Notes under the pieces: generated by a model
Told to the model about the DNA's origin: nothing
The model's input: only the letters and a program-made list of their open reading frames with translations
Database searches by the model: none
NCBI GenBank assembly: GCA_963786305.1
Contig: CAWAYL010000017.1
Span: 150,026-214,025 of the forward strand
DNA: 64,000 nt
Source of the DNA: CAKZLS01 sp963786305
GTDB taxonomy: Bacteria > Pseudomonadota > Alphaproteobacteria > Rhodospirillales > Defluviicoccaceae
Reading direction: 5' to 3'
Shown: positions 21,858 to 33,925 of the stretch, piece by piece
Layout of the letters: each line of letters opens with the position of its first letter
How positions within the stretch are numbered: position 1 is the stretch's first letter
Made by a program: the position numbers and the translations under genes

Positions 21858-22039
21858 GGCGGCGTTCTGACCAGACGGTGAAAGTGGGCGCGCGGGTTCG
21901 ACGGAAAGGCGATTGGACGTTGCCGGAAAAACGGCGCGGACCCTACCATCGCGTACCATCCCGCGCAAGCGAACCGGTCACGGGCCGCTTAGGTCACGCC
22001 CGGTTGCCTCGGGGGCCGATTGTCGCCGCCGCTTAGCCC

Positions 22040-22453
22040 TTACGGGGCCGCGCCACCGTAGATCGGGACGCCGAAGACGCCGTAATAGTCGTCGATGCGC
22101 TTCCCATAGGCGCGATCACGCCAATCGGGCTCGGTGCCGCGATCATAGTGTGGACCGCCTTCGAGCTGCTCGCGTGTCAGCGAGATCACATATCCGTCCC
22201 TCTCCACGTCGTAGGTCAGGGCGTCCCAGGGGAGCGGGTGATAGCTCTCGCCCATGCCGAGGAACCCGCCGAATGACATGACGGCAAAGGACACTTTGCC
22301 CGAATACTTGTCGATCATCAGCTTGTCGACGGTGCCGAGCTTCTCGTCGTCCGCGTTGTAGACCGGAGTGCCTTCCACCTTGTCGGCGGCGATCAGGGAG
22401 ACCGTCTCGGTAGCGACGAGTTCTTCCTGCGTCATCTCGGATTTGTTCGCCAT
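22040..22453 (-). CDS. PRC-barrel domain protein
   Basis: 137 residues. A PRC-barrel occupies residues about 20-90 (GTPVYNADDEKLGTVDKLMI, YHPLPWDALTYDV), followed by a tail rich in Tyr and charged residues (YGKRIDDYYGVFGVPIYGG). Such stand-alone PRC-barrel proteins are common in alphaproteobacteria; no enzymatic role is known. ATG 22453 is preceded by GGAGGA, which decides it over an upstream ATG in the same frame. Confidence 0.8.
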   Translation of the reverse strand: MANKSEMTQEELVATETVSLIAADKVEGTPVYNADDEKLGTVDKLMIDKYSGKVSFAVMSFGGFLGMGESYHPLPWDALTYDVERDGYVISLTREQLEGGPHYDRGTEPDWRDRAYGKRIDDYYGVFGVPIYGGAAP

Positions 22454-22574
22454 GGCTTCCTCCACTGTTTGCCAATGCATGGAAAACGCATATTCGCGGC
22501 GGTGGTTCCAAAGGGGAGGCGGCATTTTTGGCGGAGCGAGCAAGTCGGCGCGAAGAATTCGGAGAGCCGCGTCA

Positions 22575-23372
22575 TCAGGCCTTCTCGGCCAGGGTGATGA
22601 TGGCGAACACCGCGCCTTGCGGGTCTGCGAGAACCGCCATCCGGCCGACATTGGGAACGTCGAACGGTTGCTTGATCACGGTGCCGCCGAGTTCTCCGGC
22701 CTGGGTGACGGCGTTGTCTGTGTCGCTGACGACGAAGTACAGCAGCCAGTGCGGCGGCGCGCCGCCCCATTCCTCGGTCATCCGCAGCATGCCGGCGACG
22801 GAGCGTTCGCCAATCCAGAACTCTGTGTACGACACGCCCGAGGCCGCGGAATCCTTGCCCGTCCAACCGAAAAGCGCGGTGTAGAATGCCTCGGCGGCGG
22901 CGGCATCGGTTGTCGCCAGTTCGGTCCAACAGACGGTACCGGGAACCGGGCCGAGCTTGGCGGCGCCGGCATGGGTGCCGTCGCGCTGCCACAGGCACAG
23001 GACCGCCCCTTGCGGATCGCCGATGACCGCCATGCGGCCGGCGTCGGGGATATCGAAAGGCTCGGCGAGCACGGTGCCGCCGAGATCCCGCGCCCGCCGG
23101 GCGGTCTCGTCGCAGCTCTCCACCGCGACGTAGGCGTTCCAGTGCGGCGGAATGTCGTGGTTCCTCTCCTCTTCCTGCAGGCTCATCATGCCCGCTACGT
23201 CCTGGCCATTGAGCCGGAGCATGGTATAGACGCCCGCCTCGCCCCTATCGTTGTCCTCGCCGCCCCAGCCGAAAAACGCCGCGTAAAAGGTCTTGGCGCC
23301 ATCCGGATCGGACGTCGCGACATCGGCCCAGCAAAAAGTCCCATGATCGTATTGATCGGTCGCCATGAGCAT
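22575..23372 (-). CDS. VOC (glyoxalase/bleomycin-resistance fold) family protein, two domains
   Basis: 265 residues with two tandem VOC modules (about 8-130 and 135-262). Each begins with a G(T)xCWxxxAT motif and ends with a VGRMAVxxDPQGAVF-type strand, so the protein resembles the actinobacterial hydroxylase-like VOC group. Substrate unknown; metal ligands cannot be fixed from sequence alone. Divergent from the alcohol dehydrogenase at 23586. Confidence 0.8.
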   Translation of the reverse strand: MLMATDQYDHGTFCWADVATSDPDGAKTFYAAFFGWGGEDNDRGEAGVYTMLRLNGQDVAGMMSLQEEERNHDIPPHWNAYVAVESCDETARRARDLGGTVLAEPFDIPDAGRMAVIGDPQGAVLCLWQRDGTHAGAAKLGPVPGTVCWTELATTDAAAAEAFYTALFGWTGKDSAASGVSYTEFWIGERSVAGMLRMTEEWGGAPPHWLLYFVVSDTDNAVTQAGELGGTVIKQPFDVPNVGRMAVLADPQGAVFAIITLAEKA

Positions 23373-23585
23373 TCCTTCCTCTCGTCTTCTCGTTTAACAG
23401 GAATGCAGCTTGCCTGTTGACCCCCGCCGGAAGAAGTGAAATCCGCGTGACCGGCGGGCGGTGCACGCAGCCGTCTCGGCGGACCGTCGCGGCCGCCAGA
23501 TGGCCAGGCGGGCCTTTCCGTTGCCCGAACAACTCTCCATCTTAGGCTATGACATCGAGCAGAAACACATTTTGGGAGAAATGGA

Positions 23586-24587
23586 ATGATCAAGGCATAT
23601 GCGGCATTCGAACCGGGCGGTGACCTCAAGCCGTTCGAATACGACCCCGGGCCGCTCGGCGCCGACGACGTGGAAATCGATGTGGAACACTGCGGCATCT
23701 GCCACAGCGACGTGAGCATGCTGAACAACCACTGGGACATCGCCGAATACCCGCTGGTGGCGGGGCATGAAGTGAGCGGACGGGTCGCCGCCGTGGGCGA
23801 CCATGTGCGGCACTTGCAGGTCGGCCAGCGGGTTGGGGTCGGTTGGCACGCGGGATACTGCATGACCTGCGAGTCTTGTCTTTCGGGTGATCACAATCTC
23901 TGCGCCACCGCGCAGCCGACCATCGTCGCCCATCACGGCGGCTTCGCCGACAAGATGCGGGCCGCCGCCGTCAGCGTGGTAGCGTTGCCGGAAGCGCTCG
24001 ACAGTGCCGTCGCCGGACCGCTGTTGTGCGGCGGGATTACCGTGTTCAACCCGTTGCTGCAGTTCGACATCAAACCCACCGCGACGGTCGGGGTCATCGG
24101 CATCGGCGGGCTCGGTCACCTGGCGCTGCAGTTCTACAACGCCTGGGGCTGCGAGGTGATCGCGTTTACCTCCAGCGCCTCGAAACGCGAGGAAGCCTTG
24201 CGGCTCGGCGCGCACGATACCATCAACTTCCGCGACTCCACCGCGCTGGAGGCGGCGGCGGGGCGGTTCGATCTGATCGTTTCCACCGTCAACGTCAAGC
24301 TCGACTGGAACGCCTACCTGGGCGCACTCAAGCCAAAGGGCCGCCTTCACATCGTCGGCGCGACGCTGGAGCCGCTGGATTTGCAGGCGTTTCCTCTGAT
24401 CATGGCACAGCGCTCGGTTTCCGGTTCGCCGGTCGGCAGCCCGGGATCCATCGGCACGATGCTGCACTTCGCGGCCCGCCACGGCATCCAACCGGTGACC
24501 GAACATTTCCCCATGGACCAGGTCAACGACGCGCTCGAGCATCTCGAGAGCGGACAGGCGCGCTACCGGATCGTCCTGGACCGCTGA
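23586..24587 (+). CDS. Zinc-dependent NAD(P) alcohol dehydrogenase (MDR family)
   Basis: 333 residues. Catalytic zinc ligands are in HCGICHSD and GHEVSGR; structural-zinc cysteines in CMTCESCLSGDHNLC; the Rossmann motif is GVIGIGGLGHLALQF. The pattern is closest to the cinnamyl-alcohol/aldehyde reductase (Ahr/YahK) branch, which reduces aldehydes with NADPH. ATG 23586 follows GGGAGAAATGGA. Monocistronic as far as visible, and followed by the stress protein gene. Confidence 0.88.
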   Translation: MIKAYAAFEPGGDLKPFEYDPGPLGADDVEIDVEHCGICHSDVSMLNNHWDIAEYPLVAGHEVSGRVAAVGDHVRHLQVGQRVGVGWHAGYCMTCESCLSGDHNLCATAQPTIVAHHGGFADKMRAAAVSVVALPEALDSAVAGPLLCGGITVFNPLLQFDIKPTATVGVIGIGGLGHLALQFYNAWGCEVIAFTSSASKREEALRLGAHDTINFRDSTALEAAAGRFDLIVSTVNVKLDWNAYLGALKPKGRLHIVGATLEPLDLQAFPLIMAQRSVSGSPVGSPGSIGTMLHFAARHGIQPVTEHFPMDQVNDALEHLESGQARYRIVLDR

Positions 24588-24676
24588 GCCGAGCGCTTCG
24601 GTGATTTTTGTTTTCGTCAACGGAGCGAAAGTGTATCAGATCCGGTAACCTTGAAAAAACGCGGGAGGGCTCCGGC

Positions 24677-25508
24677 GTGAGTTCTCGACAATCTGCTGGT
24701 TCACCTCGACCATTCGCCGGCCTGCGCGAGCCGTCTGGACGTGGCCATCGGCCTCGCCAAGCGCGGCCGGTCGCGGTTGACCGGTCTTTACGCCGTTTCC
24801 GATCCGCACGTCCCCAGCGCCGCTTCGCGCAACCGCAAGGCGTTCGCCGCCAAGGGGGCCGGCGAGATCGAAGCCATGTTCAACGACCGCACCCGCGACG
24901 CCGGCCTGAACGCGCATTGGGAAAAGCTGGTCGCGACCAACGATGCCCGGGTGAACCTCGACATGGTTCGCGCCGCCCGCAATTACGACTTGGTGATCGT
25001 CGGTCAATTCGACCCGAAAACGTCGGACGGGAGCATCCGGGGCGACCTCGTCCAGCAGGTCGTTCTGCGGTCCGGGCGGCCAGTCCTGGTGATCCCCTAC
25101 GCCGGGCACTTCGAGAGCGTCGGCCGGCGCGCCGTCATCGCCTGGAACGCCAGTCGCGAAGCCGTCCGCGCGGTCAACGACGCGGTACCCTTGCTGAGCG
25201 GCGCCGAATCGGTGACCGTGCTGACACTGGATGCCGCCGGGCAACCGCGCAGGGACGTGAACGGACCGCTGACCGATATCGTCGACCACCTGGCGACCCA
25301 TGGTATCGAGGCGACGCACGAACGCCTGGCGTTCGACCGCGGGGCCATCGATCCGGCGGACCGGCTGTTGTCTCATCTCGCCGACGAAGCCGCCGACCTT
25401 CTGGTGATGGGCGCGTTCGGGGACATGGATGACCGCAGCCAGGCCCGCACCGGCTTGACCGTTCCCATTCTCCAGCACATGACGGTGCCGGTTCTGCTGT
25501 CCTGCTAG
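24677..25508 (+). CDS. Universal stress protein with two Usp domains, frameshifted at start
   Basis: About 275 residues with two UspA-like halves; the second carries the ATP-binding-type GAFGDMDDR loop near the C-terminus. Family similarity begins upstream of the formal start (GTG 24741), with DNLLVHLDHSPACASRLD in frame from 24681. GTG 24677 is one base out of frame with it, so an indel at the start is assumed. The stop TAG lies in the 12-bp palindromic scar CTAGTGGTCTAG that also gives the stop of the converging gene. Confidence 0.8.
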
Positions 25509-25516
25509 TGGTCTAG
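25505..25516. repeat. 12-bp scar CTAGTGGTCTAG of the type-1 element terminus
   Basis: The sequence is the outermost part of the type-1 terminal repeat (CTAGTGGTC) closed by a second CTAG, as if an element had been excised or never contained an interior. It separates two convergent genes and supplies the TAG stop codon of both. Compare the 52-bp solo element at 60142-60193. Confidence 0.5.
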
Positions 25517-27607
25517 CGGCCTTCGCGCCACCAAGCGGCGCCGAGACCGCCCATGACGAGCGCCAGCAATAGAAGTCCCGGCAACAGCGGCACCTCCGAG
25601 ACGCCGGTCACCACGGAGGAACTCGTTGCGCCGCAGCCCCATCCAACCCTGGCCGGCGGCGACCCGGTCGGCTTTGACGGGGCGGACATCCGGGACGCCG
25701 TCGGCCAGCCAGGAAACCCCGCCGCCCGACGCCTCCGCCAACGCCGCCGCGATCTCGTCCGTCGCGCGAAGATCGTCGAGCTCCACCGGCGCGATGGCGC
25801 CCGAAGCCGCCACCGCCGTTCGTTCGCCATCGCTGACACGGTAGATGCCGGTCTCCGAAACCGCCACATCGGCGCGCGCGATGCCGTCCGCGCCCGGTTC
25901 GAGAACCACCGTGGTGACGTCGCCGAACGGACGGGTGACGGTGGCCTGCGCGTTGTCGAGCCGCAGGCTGCGCCGCTCGATGAGCAGCCGCCCGTTCTCC
26001 ACCGTCGCCGACAGGCTCTCTTCTTCCAGTTCCGGCTCCTTCATCAGCCAGTGCGCCAGACGGCGCAGCAGTTCGGCCTGCGGGCCGCCGCCCTCGAAAC
26101 CGCGTCCCCACAGCCAGATGTGGTCGCTGTTGAGTTGCGCGATCCGACCCTCTCCGACCCGCTGCACCATCAGGAGCGGACGGCCCTCCGGACCATCCAT
26201 GAGTATTTCGCCGTCGCCGGGCTCGACCTCGACGAGACGGAACCAATGTCCCCACGTGGGCCCGGAGGCTTCGGAGACGTCGTCGGCGTCACCGGAGACC
26301 CGCTCACCCGGAAGCCCGGACGTTACGGGATGACGGTGGCCGAGGTCGGTGACCGTCGGACGAAATGCCTGTTCCACCACCCGGCCGGTGGGCGCGCCGG
26401 GCATGACGGCGCCGAGCGGCGTGCGGAACAGGCTTTGCGGGCTTGCGAACTCCGGACCCACCGCGAGCAATACCGCCCCGCCGTCGGTCAGGTAGTCGGC
26501 GATTCGCTGCAGGTACCTGAACGGCAGGACGCCGCGCACCACGTAGCGGTCGAAGATGACGAGGTCGAACTCGTCCAGCTTCTTCTCGAACAGTTCGTCG
26601 ACGGGAAACACGATGAGCGACAATTCGCGAAGCGGCGTCATGTCGTCTTTTTCGGGCGGCCGCAGGATCGTAAAATGGATCAGGTCCACCGACGGGTCCG
26701 ACTTCAACAGGTTGCGCCACGTGCGTTCGCCGGGGTGCGGCTGTCCCGAAACGAGCAGCACCTTCAGGCGATCGCGGACACCGTTGATGGTGACGGCGGC
26801 GCGGTTGTTGAAGTTCGATGCCTCGCCTTCTTCGCCGGCGACTTCCAGCTCCACGATGGTCGGCCCGGCGTGCTGGAGAACCAGCGAGTAGGCCCGCGGA
26901 TCGTCGACGGTCGCCGCTTCGGTTTTGGCCAGGGCGCCATCGACGAAGACTCGCACCTCGGCCGTCGCCGGCCGCGTCTCGCCGCCCTCGGATGTCGTTT
27001 CGCGGACGGTGTATTTGATGGTGACGTCCCGTCCCACCAGACCGTAGGCGGGCGCCTGATCGATCACCAGCCGGCGGTCCCGTTCGTCCGGCGCGCCGCT
27101 CACCAGGACATGCACGGGCGCGGCCAGAGCGATGTCTTCGGCGTCCTCGGGGAGGTCGTGGATCTGCCCGTCGGTCAGCACGATGGCGCCGGCGAGCCGC
27201 TCCCGGGCGGTCTCGGCGAAGGCTTGCCGGAGCGTGGAGAAAAGGCGCGTGCCGCGACCGTCGCCGTCGCGGCCGGTCCGAATGACCCGGGTTTCGAGAT
27301 CCTCGACACCGGCGAGGGTCGCGCGCAGGGACGCCAACGCGGCTTCGGTCTGGGCACTGCGTTCGCCGACGGTCTGGCTCAACAATTCGTCGACGACCAC
27401 CACCGCCAGATCCGGTTGCGGGTCGCGCTCCTCGCGGATGACCAGCGGGTTGAGCAGGGCCGCGATCAGCGCCGCCATGGCGAGGCTTCGAAACAGCCAT
27501 CCCCGGCCGCCCCGGATCAGGGCAATGGCGATCAGAACGACCGTTACCGCGCCCAGCGCCGTCACCACGGGCCAGGGAACCAACGGCGCCAGGGTCACAT
27601 CGTACAT
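25513..27607 (-). CDS. Membrane protein with VWA/class-I amidotransferase-like region, last gene of MoxR operon, frameshifted
   Basis: About 695 residues. Two N-terminal helices (PWPVVTALGAVTVVLIAIAL and a second) are followed by a VWA-like stretch (LAVVVVDELLSQTV, GAIVLTDGQIHDLP), beta-rich domains, a glutamine-amidotransferase-like fold (YLTDGGAVLLAVGPEF), and a final helix before WWREGR. A one-base shift near 25615 leads into the last helix. The ATG overlaps the stop of the DUF4159 gene (TAATG), indicating coupling. Function unknown, but the protein is a constant member of this operon type. Confidence 0.75.
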
Positions 27608-30386
27608 TACTGCCCCAGCCTCTCGATGATGGCCGGCAGGTGGACCTGGTCGGCCTTGTAGCTGCCGGTCAGCACATGCATCACCACATTGATTCCGAAC
27701 CGGTAGGCCATCTCGCGCTGGCGCTCGCCGCCCGGCACCACGGCGAACATCGGGCGCTTGGCGTCGTCCACCGCCCACGCCGCCGCCCAATCGTGGCTGC
27801 CGGCGAGGACCGATGTCACCCCGTCTTTGACATGGGCGCCGCCTGGTTCGATCCACACCGTGTCGCCCACCCACCGGCCGGGAAATTCCGAAAGTAGGTA
27901 GTACGAGCGGCCGAGCACGTGTTCCGCCGGAACCGGAATGAGCCGCGGCAGATCCAATTCGCGGGCCAGTTGCCGCAGTCCCGCCGACCGGCCGCCGCCG
28001 CGCCGCCGCGTATCGAACAGAATTGTGCCGCCATTGCGCATATACCCCTCGAGCCGGCGCGCCGCGGCGGGCGAGGGAAGCGCCATCCCGTCGTCAAGCG
28101 GCCAGTAAAGCAGCGGATAGAAGACCAGTTCGTCGGTCTCCGGGTTGACGCCGACGGGCGCGCCGAGCTCGACGGCGGTGCGGCTGTTGACGTAGGCGCC
28201 GAGGCCGGCGAGGCCGGCGCGGCTGACGGCGTCGATGTTCGCATCGCCAGTCTCGACATAGGCCAGGCGCGTGGTCAGGCTTGCCGCGACGGCGCTGCCA
28301 TCGGCGACGCTCGTTTGCGCCGCCGCCGGCGCCGCCGGCGCCGTACCGCCGCTCCCGCCAGTCCGGTGGCCAGGATCACCGCCAGACCAGTCGATTGCCC
28401 GCCGGCCGAATGCCCGCCGATGGATCGCGGCGTGAACCGCAGGAGCCCGCGCATCGCCAGGCTGACCGCCAGATCCACCACCGCCAGCAAAAGGCCGACA
28501 CCCAGCAGCCATGGCCTGAGATCGATCTCGGTGACCCCGCCGTAGGCCGCACGCGCGACCCCGTCCGGCAGGGTGCCGAGGGGCCGCAGCTCGGACCAGC
28601 CGGCCGTCAGGTTGAGGGCCCGGCGGTGGGCGGCGGTTCCGTAGAAACCGGGCGGATGGTCGCGGCCGGCCACGGTCTCGTCGAACGCGTCGGCGGCCAC
28701 CGCCCGGGCGGCCGTCGGCGGCGCGCCCAGGGCTCCAAAACCGTCGAGTGTCTGCACCGGCGGAAGCGGCGGCCCGTCGACACGATCGACGACGCCGCGG
28801 CTGAGCGCGACGATGCGGTTCAGCATGTCGACGAACAGGCCGGAAAGCGCAAGGTTGGACCACTCGGCGGTGGACGTGGTGTGAACCAGCACCAGCCAGC
28901 CCTCGCCGAGGCGCCGGGCGGACACCAGCGGCGTGCCGTCGTCCAGTCGCGCCCAGGTGCGCTCGGCCGGATCGAGAGACGGCTCGGCGAGCACCTGGCG
29001 ATTGATCCGGACGTCATCGGGAATGGTCAATCCGAAGAACGGGCTCTCGGATGCGAACGGCGCCAGGTTGGCGGGACTGCGCCACGACAGCGCCCCGCCG
29101 ATGGCCCGGTCGCCGCCGCGCAGCCGGACCGGCAGCAACGGATCCGGCCTTCGCGTGCCGCGCGCCATGCGCGGGCCGGCGAAGCGCAGCATGATGCCGC
29201 CGTCCTCCACCCAGCGCACGATGGTTTCCCGCTTGGACCGCTCGAGACGGCCGGCATCGGCCAGAACCAGCACCGCCAGTTGGCGCTCGAGAAGCTGGCC
29301 GACCGGGCCTCGGCGCACCTCCGCCGACGGCTCGAGGGCGCGCTCCAGATAGTAGACGTCGCCGACGAGCGGCTGGTCGGCGGTGCCGTCGCCCTCGACG
29401 ACCAGGCCTACCGGCCGGCGGCGCCAGCGATCGTCCACCAGGATCACGGCGCCCGCCGTCCGCTCGCTTTCGATCTCCACCCGGGTCAGGCGCGCCAGCA
29501 GCTCCGCCGGGAGCTGGAGGGAGCCGGTAGCGTCACGCGCGCCATCGGCGAAGCTCACCGGCGCGGTGGCGAGAATGCCATCCTCCTCGGAGAAGGCCCG
29601 CAGCGTAACCGCCATCGCTCCGTCCGTACCGGCGCGAATGGCGGTAAAGGCCAATGCGCCGGTTTGCGCTTCCGGAGGAAGCAGTGCCATGGCGGTGTCC
29701 ACGACGGGCGGCGCGACCACCGTCACCTTTCCCAGCGGCCGCAGCGACTGGGCGAGGGCACCCACGGAGAGCACCGAGCGGGGCTCGTCAAGGCCATCGC
29801 CGAGCCATGCCACCTCTCCCGGCGGCCAATTGGCCTCTCGGCCGAGTTTGGTGAGGGCTTCTATGGCGGCGGCCCGATCGGTCGCCCATGGGTTCGGTTC
29901 GAGGGCCTGGACCGCCGCCCGGGCTTCCGAAGCGGACATCAGACGGGCGATGTCCTCGTCTCCCTCCTGGCTGGTGGGCGCGGTCGTGACCAGAACGACG
30001 CTCCGGTTTTCCCGCTCCGCGAGGTCCACCAGGCCGGTCATGCGGACACGGCGGTCGTCCCAATCCTCGGCCGCCGCCCACCCGTCGTCGACGATCAGCA
30101 CCAGCGGCCCCGAACCGGCGACGCCGCCGCCGGTATTGATCAGAGGGTGGGCCGCGCCGAGAATAACGGCCATCGCCAGAAGCAAGCGTAGCACGACAAG
30201 CCACGGCGGCGTCCGGGCGGCGCTTTCATCGGTCGACGCCAGCGCCGCGAGAAAGCGGATAGGCGGGAAATTGACATGGGCCGGCGTCGGCGGCGTCACC
30301 CGCAGCAGCCACCAGATCGCCGGCAGAGCCACCAACGCAACCAGAGCGGCGGGCGCCGCGAAGGCAAGGGTGCCCAGGGTCAGCAT
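27607..30386 (-). CDS. BatA-like N-terminal membrane domain plus DUF4159 protein, frameshifted
   Basis: One long protein (about 925 residues) split by a shift near 28310-28340, in an Arg-rich repetitive stretch. The N-terminus is the BatA-type double helix (LALPAIWWLLRVTPPTP with a second helix), the middle is a VWA-like/amidotransferase-like periplasmic part, then two helices, and the C-terminal DUF4159 domain (LAYVETGDANIDAVSRAGL, YPLLYWPLDDG, GGTILFDTRR). Such proteins accompany MoxR ATPases and DUF58 proteins and may act in envelope protein maturation or stress. Four bases separate it from the DUF58 gene. Confidence 0.8.
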
Positions 30387-30390
30387 CGCG

Positions 30391-31340
30391 TCACCGCCCG
30401 GAAACCTCGGACAGACCTATGAACAGCGCCATCAGCGGCGGCTGCGGTGACTGGTCGGTATGGTGGGTCAGCACCGTCCAGCCGGCGGCCCGCACCAGCG
30501 CCTGGAGGCCCGCCCGATGGGCGGCGACGGCGGCGCGATAATCGTCGCGGATCGATTCGGTTCGCCCGAACAGGACCTTGCCCTCGCCCTCGACCCCTTC
30601 AAACAGCACCCGCCCGGAAAATGGCAGGTTTTCCTCCGCCGGATCCACGACCTGCACAAGGTGGCCGCGGATGCCGCGCGTCGCGAAATCGCCGAGCCTC
30701 GCCTTGATGTCGTCCAGCGGTGACAGGAAATCGCCGAACATGACGACGCGCGCGAACCGCGGCAAGGGCTCGAGCATGGGCAGACCCGTACTCGTCCGCC
30801 GCCGCTCGAGGGCGGCGGCCAGCCGGTGCAGCGCCTTCCGGCCCGATCCCGGGGAAGCTTGTCGATCGCCCAGCAGCCCCACGTGCTCCCCGCCCCGGAT
30901 CAGGAGCGAGCCGAGCGCCAGCAGCAAAAGCTCGGCGCGCTCGATCTTCTGCGGCCACGTGCCGGCGGATTGGTAGATCATCGAGGGGGACGAATCCCGC
31001 CACAACCAAATGGTCTGCGCCGCCTCCCACTCCGTCTCGCGAACATACACGCGCTGGGTCTTGGCCGATTGGCGCCAGTCGATCCGTTGGGCCGAATCGC
31101 CCGCCTGATACCGACGGAATTGCCAGAACGTCTCTCCCTGTCCGACGCGGCGGCGGCCATGAATTCCCTGGGACACCGTCGCCGCCACCCGCTCGGCCGC
31201 GACCAGCAGCGGCGGCAGGCTTGCCGCCAGCTCCTCGGCTCGATGGAACACCTGCGGGCGCTCATGACCGCCGGCGCCCCGCAGAGCGCCTGAAGCGCCG
31301 CTGTCCAGCCGGGCGGATCGATCGCCGTCGCGGCGATTTT

Positions 31341-31359
<19 letters not shown>
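30391..31359 (-). CDS. DUF58 domain protein (MoxR-associated)
   Basis: 322 residues carrying the DUF58 signature (GRRRVGQGETFWQFRRYQAGD, RIDWRQSAKTQRVYVRE) followed by a VWA-like fold (IWLWRDSSPSM) containing a MIDAS-like DxSxS. It overlaps the 3' end of the MoxR gene by 19 bases, showing tight coupling. The N-terminal 30 residues look unlike family members and may reflect another indel, so the true start may be elsewhere. Probable partner or adaptor of the AAA ATPase. Confidence 0.85.
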
Positions 31360-32342
<983 letters not shown>

Positions 32343-32390
32343 GGAGCTCGTCAAACTGCTTTCCCCACGTTGCGCCGAACAGTGGCATCA

Positions 32391-32972
32391 ATGAAAAAGT
32401 ATCCGTCAGACACCGGCGCCATCCGTAACGGCACCCAAACCGCGCCGGGCGACAAAGGCTTCGTGCCGCCGCCCAGAATGAGAGTCGTCTGCGATGACAT
32501 GGACATGCGAATCGATCGCGAAGGCGTGTGGCACTATCATAATTCGCCTATTCGTCGTAAAGAACTGGTCTGCCTTTTCGCCTCTGTATTGACCCGAAAC
32601 GAGGCGGGCGAGTATTGGTTGGTAACCCCCTCGGAAATATGCAGCGTCGAGGTGGAGGACGTACCGTTTCTCGCCGTCGAACTCTTCTTCAGTGGATCGG
32701 GCCGCCAACAGGTCATCAGCTTGCGCTCCAATGTGGACGAAATCATCACCGTGGACAACGACCATCCCATATATGTGATCGACAATCCCGAAACGGGAGA
32801 GCCGTCGCCGTATTTGATCTTGCGCGGCGGCATCGAGGCACGCCTCACCCGGGCGGTTTTTTACGAACTTGTGAACATGGGCACCGAACAAGACATCGAC
32901 GGCGGGCGCTTTTTCGGCGTGTGGAGCCGAGGATCGTTCTTTCCGCTGGGCACGCTGGACGGCGGTGTATGA
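32391..32972 (+). CDS. DUF1285 domain protein
   Basis: 193 residues. Family hallmarks are DMDMRIDREGVWHYHNSPI and LVCLFASVLTRNEAGEYWLVTP near residues 35-90 and FYELV near 160. The fold is a double beta-barrel-like domain; function is unknown. Its TGA overlaps the ATG of the Nudix gene (ATGA), placing it first in a four-gene run that is a typical alphaproteobacterial arrangement. Divergent from the MoxR operon. Confidence 0.88.
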   Translation: MKKYPSDTGAIRNGTQTAPGDKGFVPPPRMRVVCDDMDMRIDREGVWHYHNSPIRRKELVCLFASVLTRNEAGEYWLVTPSEICSVEVEDVPFLAVELFFSGSGRQQVISLRSNVDEIITVDNDHPIYVIDNPETGEPSPYLILRGGIEARLTRAVFYELVNMGTEQDIDGGRFFGVWSRGSFFPLGTLDGGV

Positions 32973-33607
32973 CCTGCGTGCCGACGCGCGAAATCGTGAT
33001 CGACAGGCTCGCGGATCGCCGCGACGTTCCCGGCGTGCCGCCGGCGCCCGCCAGCATTCCGGACGAGCGCGGCGATCACGACCTCAATGACGGCCTGACG
33101 CCGATGCAACCGCTGAAGCCGGCGGCGGTGCTAGTGGGACTCGTGGATCGCACGGATGGGTTGACGGTGCTGTTCACCCAACGGACGGCGCACCTCGCCC
33201 ATCACGCCGGCCAGGTCAGCTTTCCCGGCGGCCACCTTGAGCCCAATGACGGCGGTCCCGAGGAGACGGCGTTGCGCGAGACCGAAGAGGAGATCGGTCT
33301 TCACCGGCGCCATGTGGAGGTGGTCGGACATCTCGACACCTACATCACCCGCACCGGGTTCGTCGTGACTCCGGTGGTCGGCATCGTCGATCCGCCCTTC
33401 GAGATCCAGCCCGATCCTCACGAAGTGGCGGACGTCTTCGAGGTGCCACTGACGTTTCTGCTGGACCCGAACAATCATCAGCGGTGCAGCGCCGAATTCG
33501 AGGGTATCGTTCGCTATTTCTATGCAATGCCGTACGGAGAGCGCTACATCTGGGGAGCGACCGCCGGTATGCTGGTGAACCTGTACGAAATTCTCTGCCG
33601 CCGATGA
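32969..33607 (+). CDS. CoA pyrophosphatase (NudL-like Nudix hydrolase)
   Basis: 212 residues with a complete Nudix box (GGHLEPNDGGPEETALRE then TEEEIGL, residues about 83-107) and the upstream LFTQRTAHLAHHAGQVSFPGG that is diagnostic of the CoA pyrophosphatase subgroup. It hydrolyses CoA to 3',5'-ADP and phosphopantetheine. Start and stop overlap its neighbours by 4 bases on each side (ATGA), so the run 32391-33876 is one operon. Confidence 0.9.
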   Translation: MTCVPTREIVIDRLADRRDVPGVPPAPASIPDERGDHDLNDGLTPMQPLKPAAVLVGLVDRTDGLTVLFTQRTAHLAHHAGQVSFPGGHLEPNDGGPEETALRETEEEIGLHRRHVEVVGHLDTYITRTGFVVTPVVGIVDPPFEIQPDPHEVADVFEVPLTFLLDPNNHQRCSAEFEGIVRYFYAMPYGERYIWGATAGMLVNLYEILCRR

Positions 33608-33876
33608 CCCGAATGCTCCTGCAATACCTCCTGCCGTTGCTGTTGCCGATGGCGATATACGTGCTTTGGGCTTGGTTCGCCCGCAGACGCCAGGCGGCCG
33701 GCGCGGCGCCTTATCGCTTACAGGACGGCCCATGGTTCTGGCTGATCGTCGCCGGCCTGGTGCTTGCCGCCAGTGGTCTGGTGTTCACGGCGCTGACTAG
33801 CGGCGAGCAGGCTGGCGGCGTATACACGGCTCCGCGGTGGGAAGATGGACGGATCGTCCCCGGCCGCATCGAATAG
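33604..33876 (+). CDS. DUF6111-type small membrane protein
   Basis: 90 residues with two transmembrane helices (residues about 7-26 and 45-66) and a short charged cytoplasmic linker between them. It ends with GGVYTAPRWEDGRIVPGRIE, the conserved tail of this small family, which always sits between the CoA pyrophosphatase and CCA transferase genes. Function unknown. It overlaps the previous gene by 4 bases and precedes the next by 49. Confidence 0.82.
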   Translation: MTRMLLQYLLPLLLPMAIYVLWAWFARRRQAAGAAPYRLQDGPWFWLIVAGLVLAASGLVFTALTSGEQAGGVYTAPRWEDGRIVPGRIE

Positions 33877-33925
33877 TCCTTCTGGAAACGACGCCGGGCC
33901 CGATCTTCAACGGAGCCAACGCCCC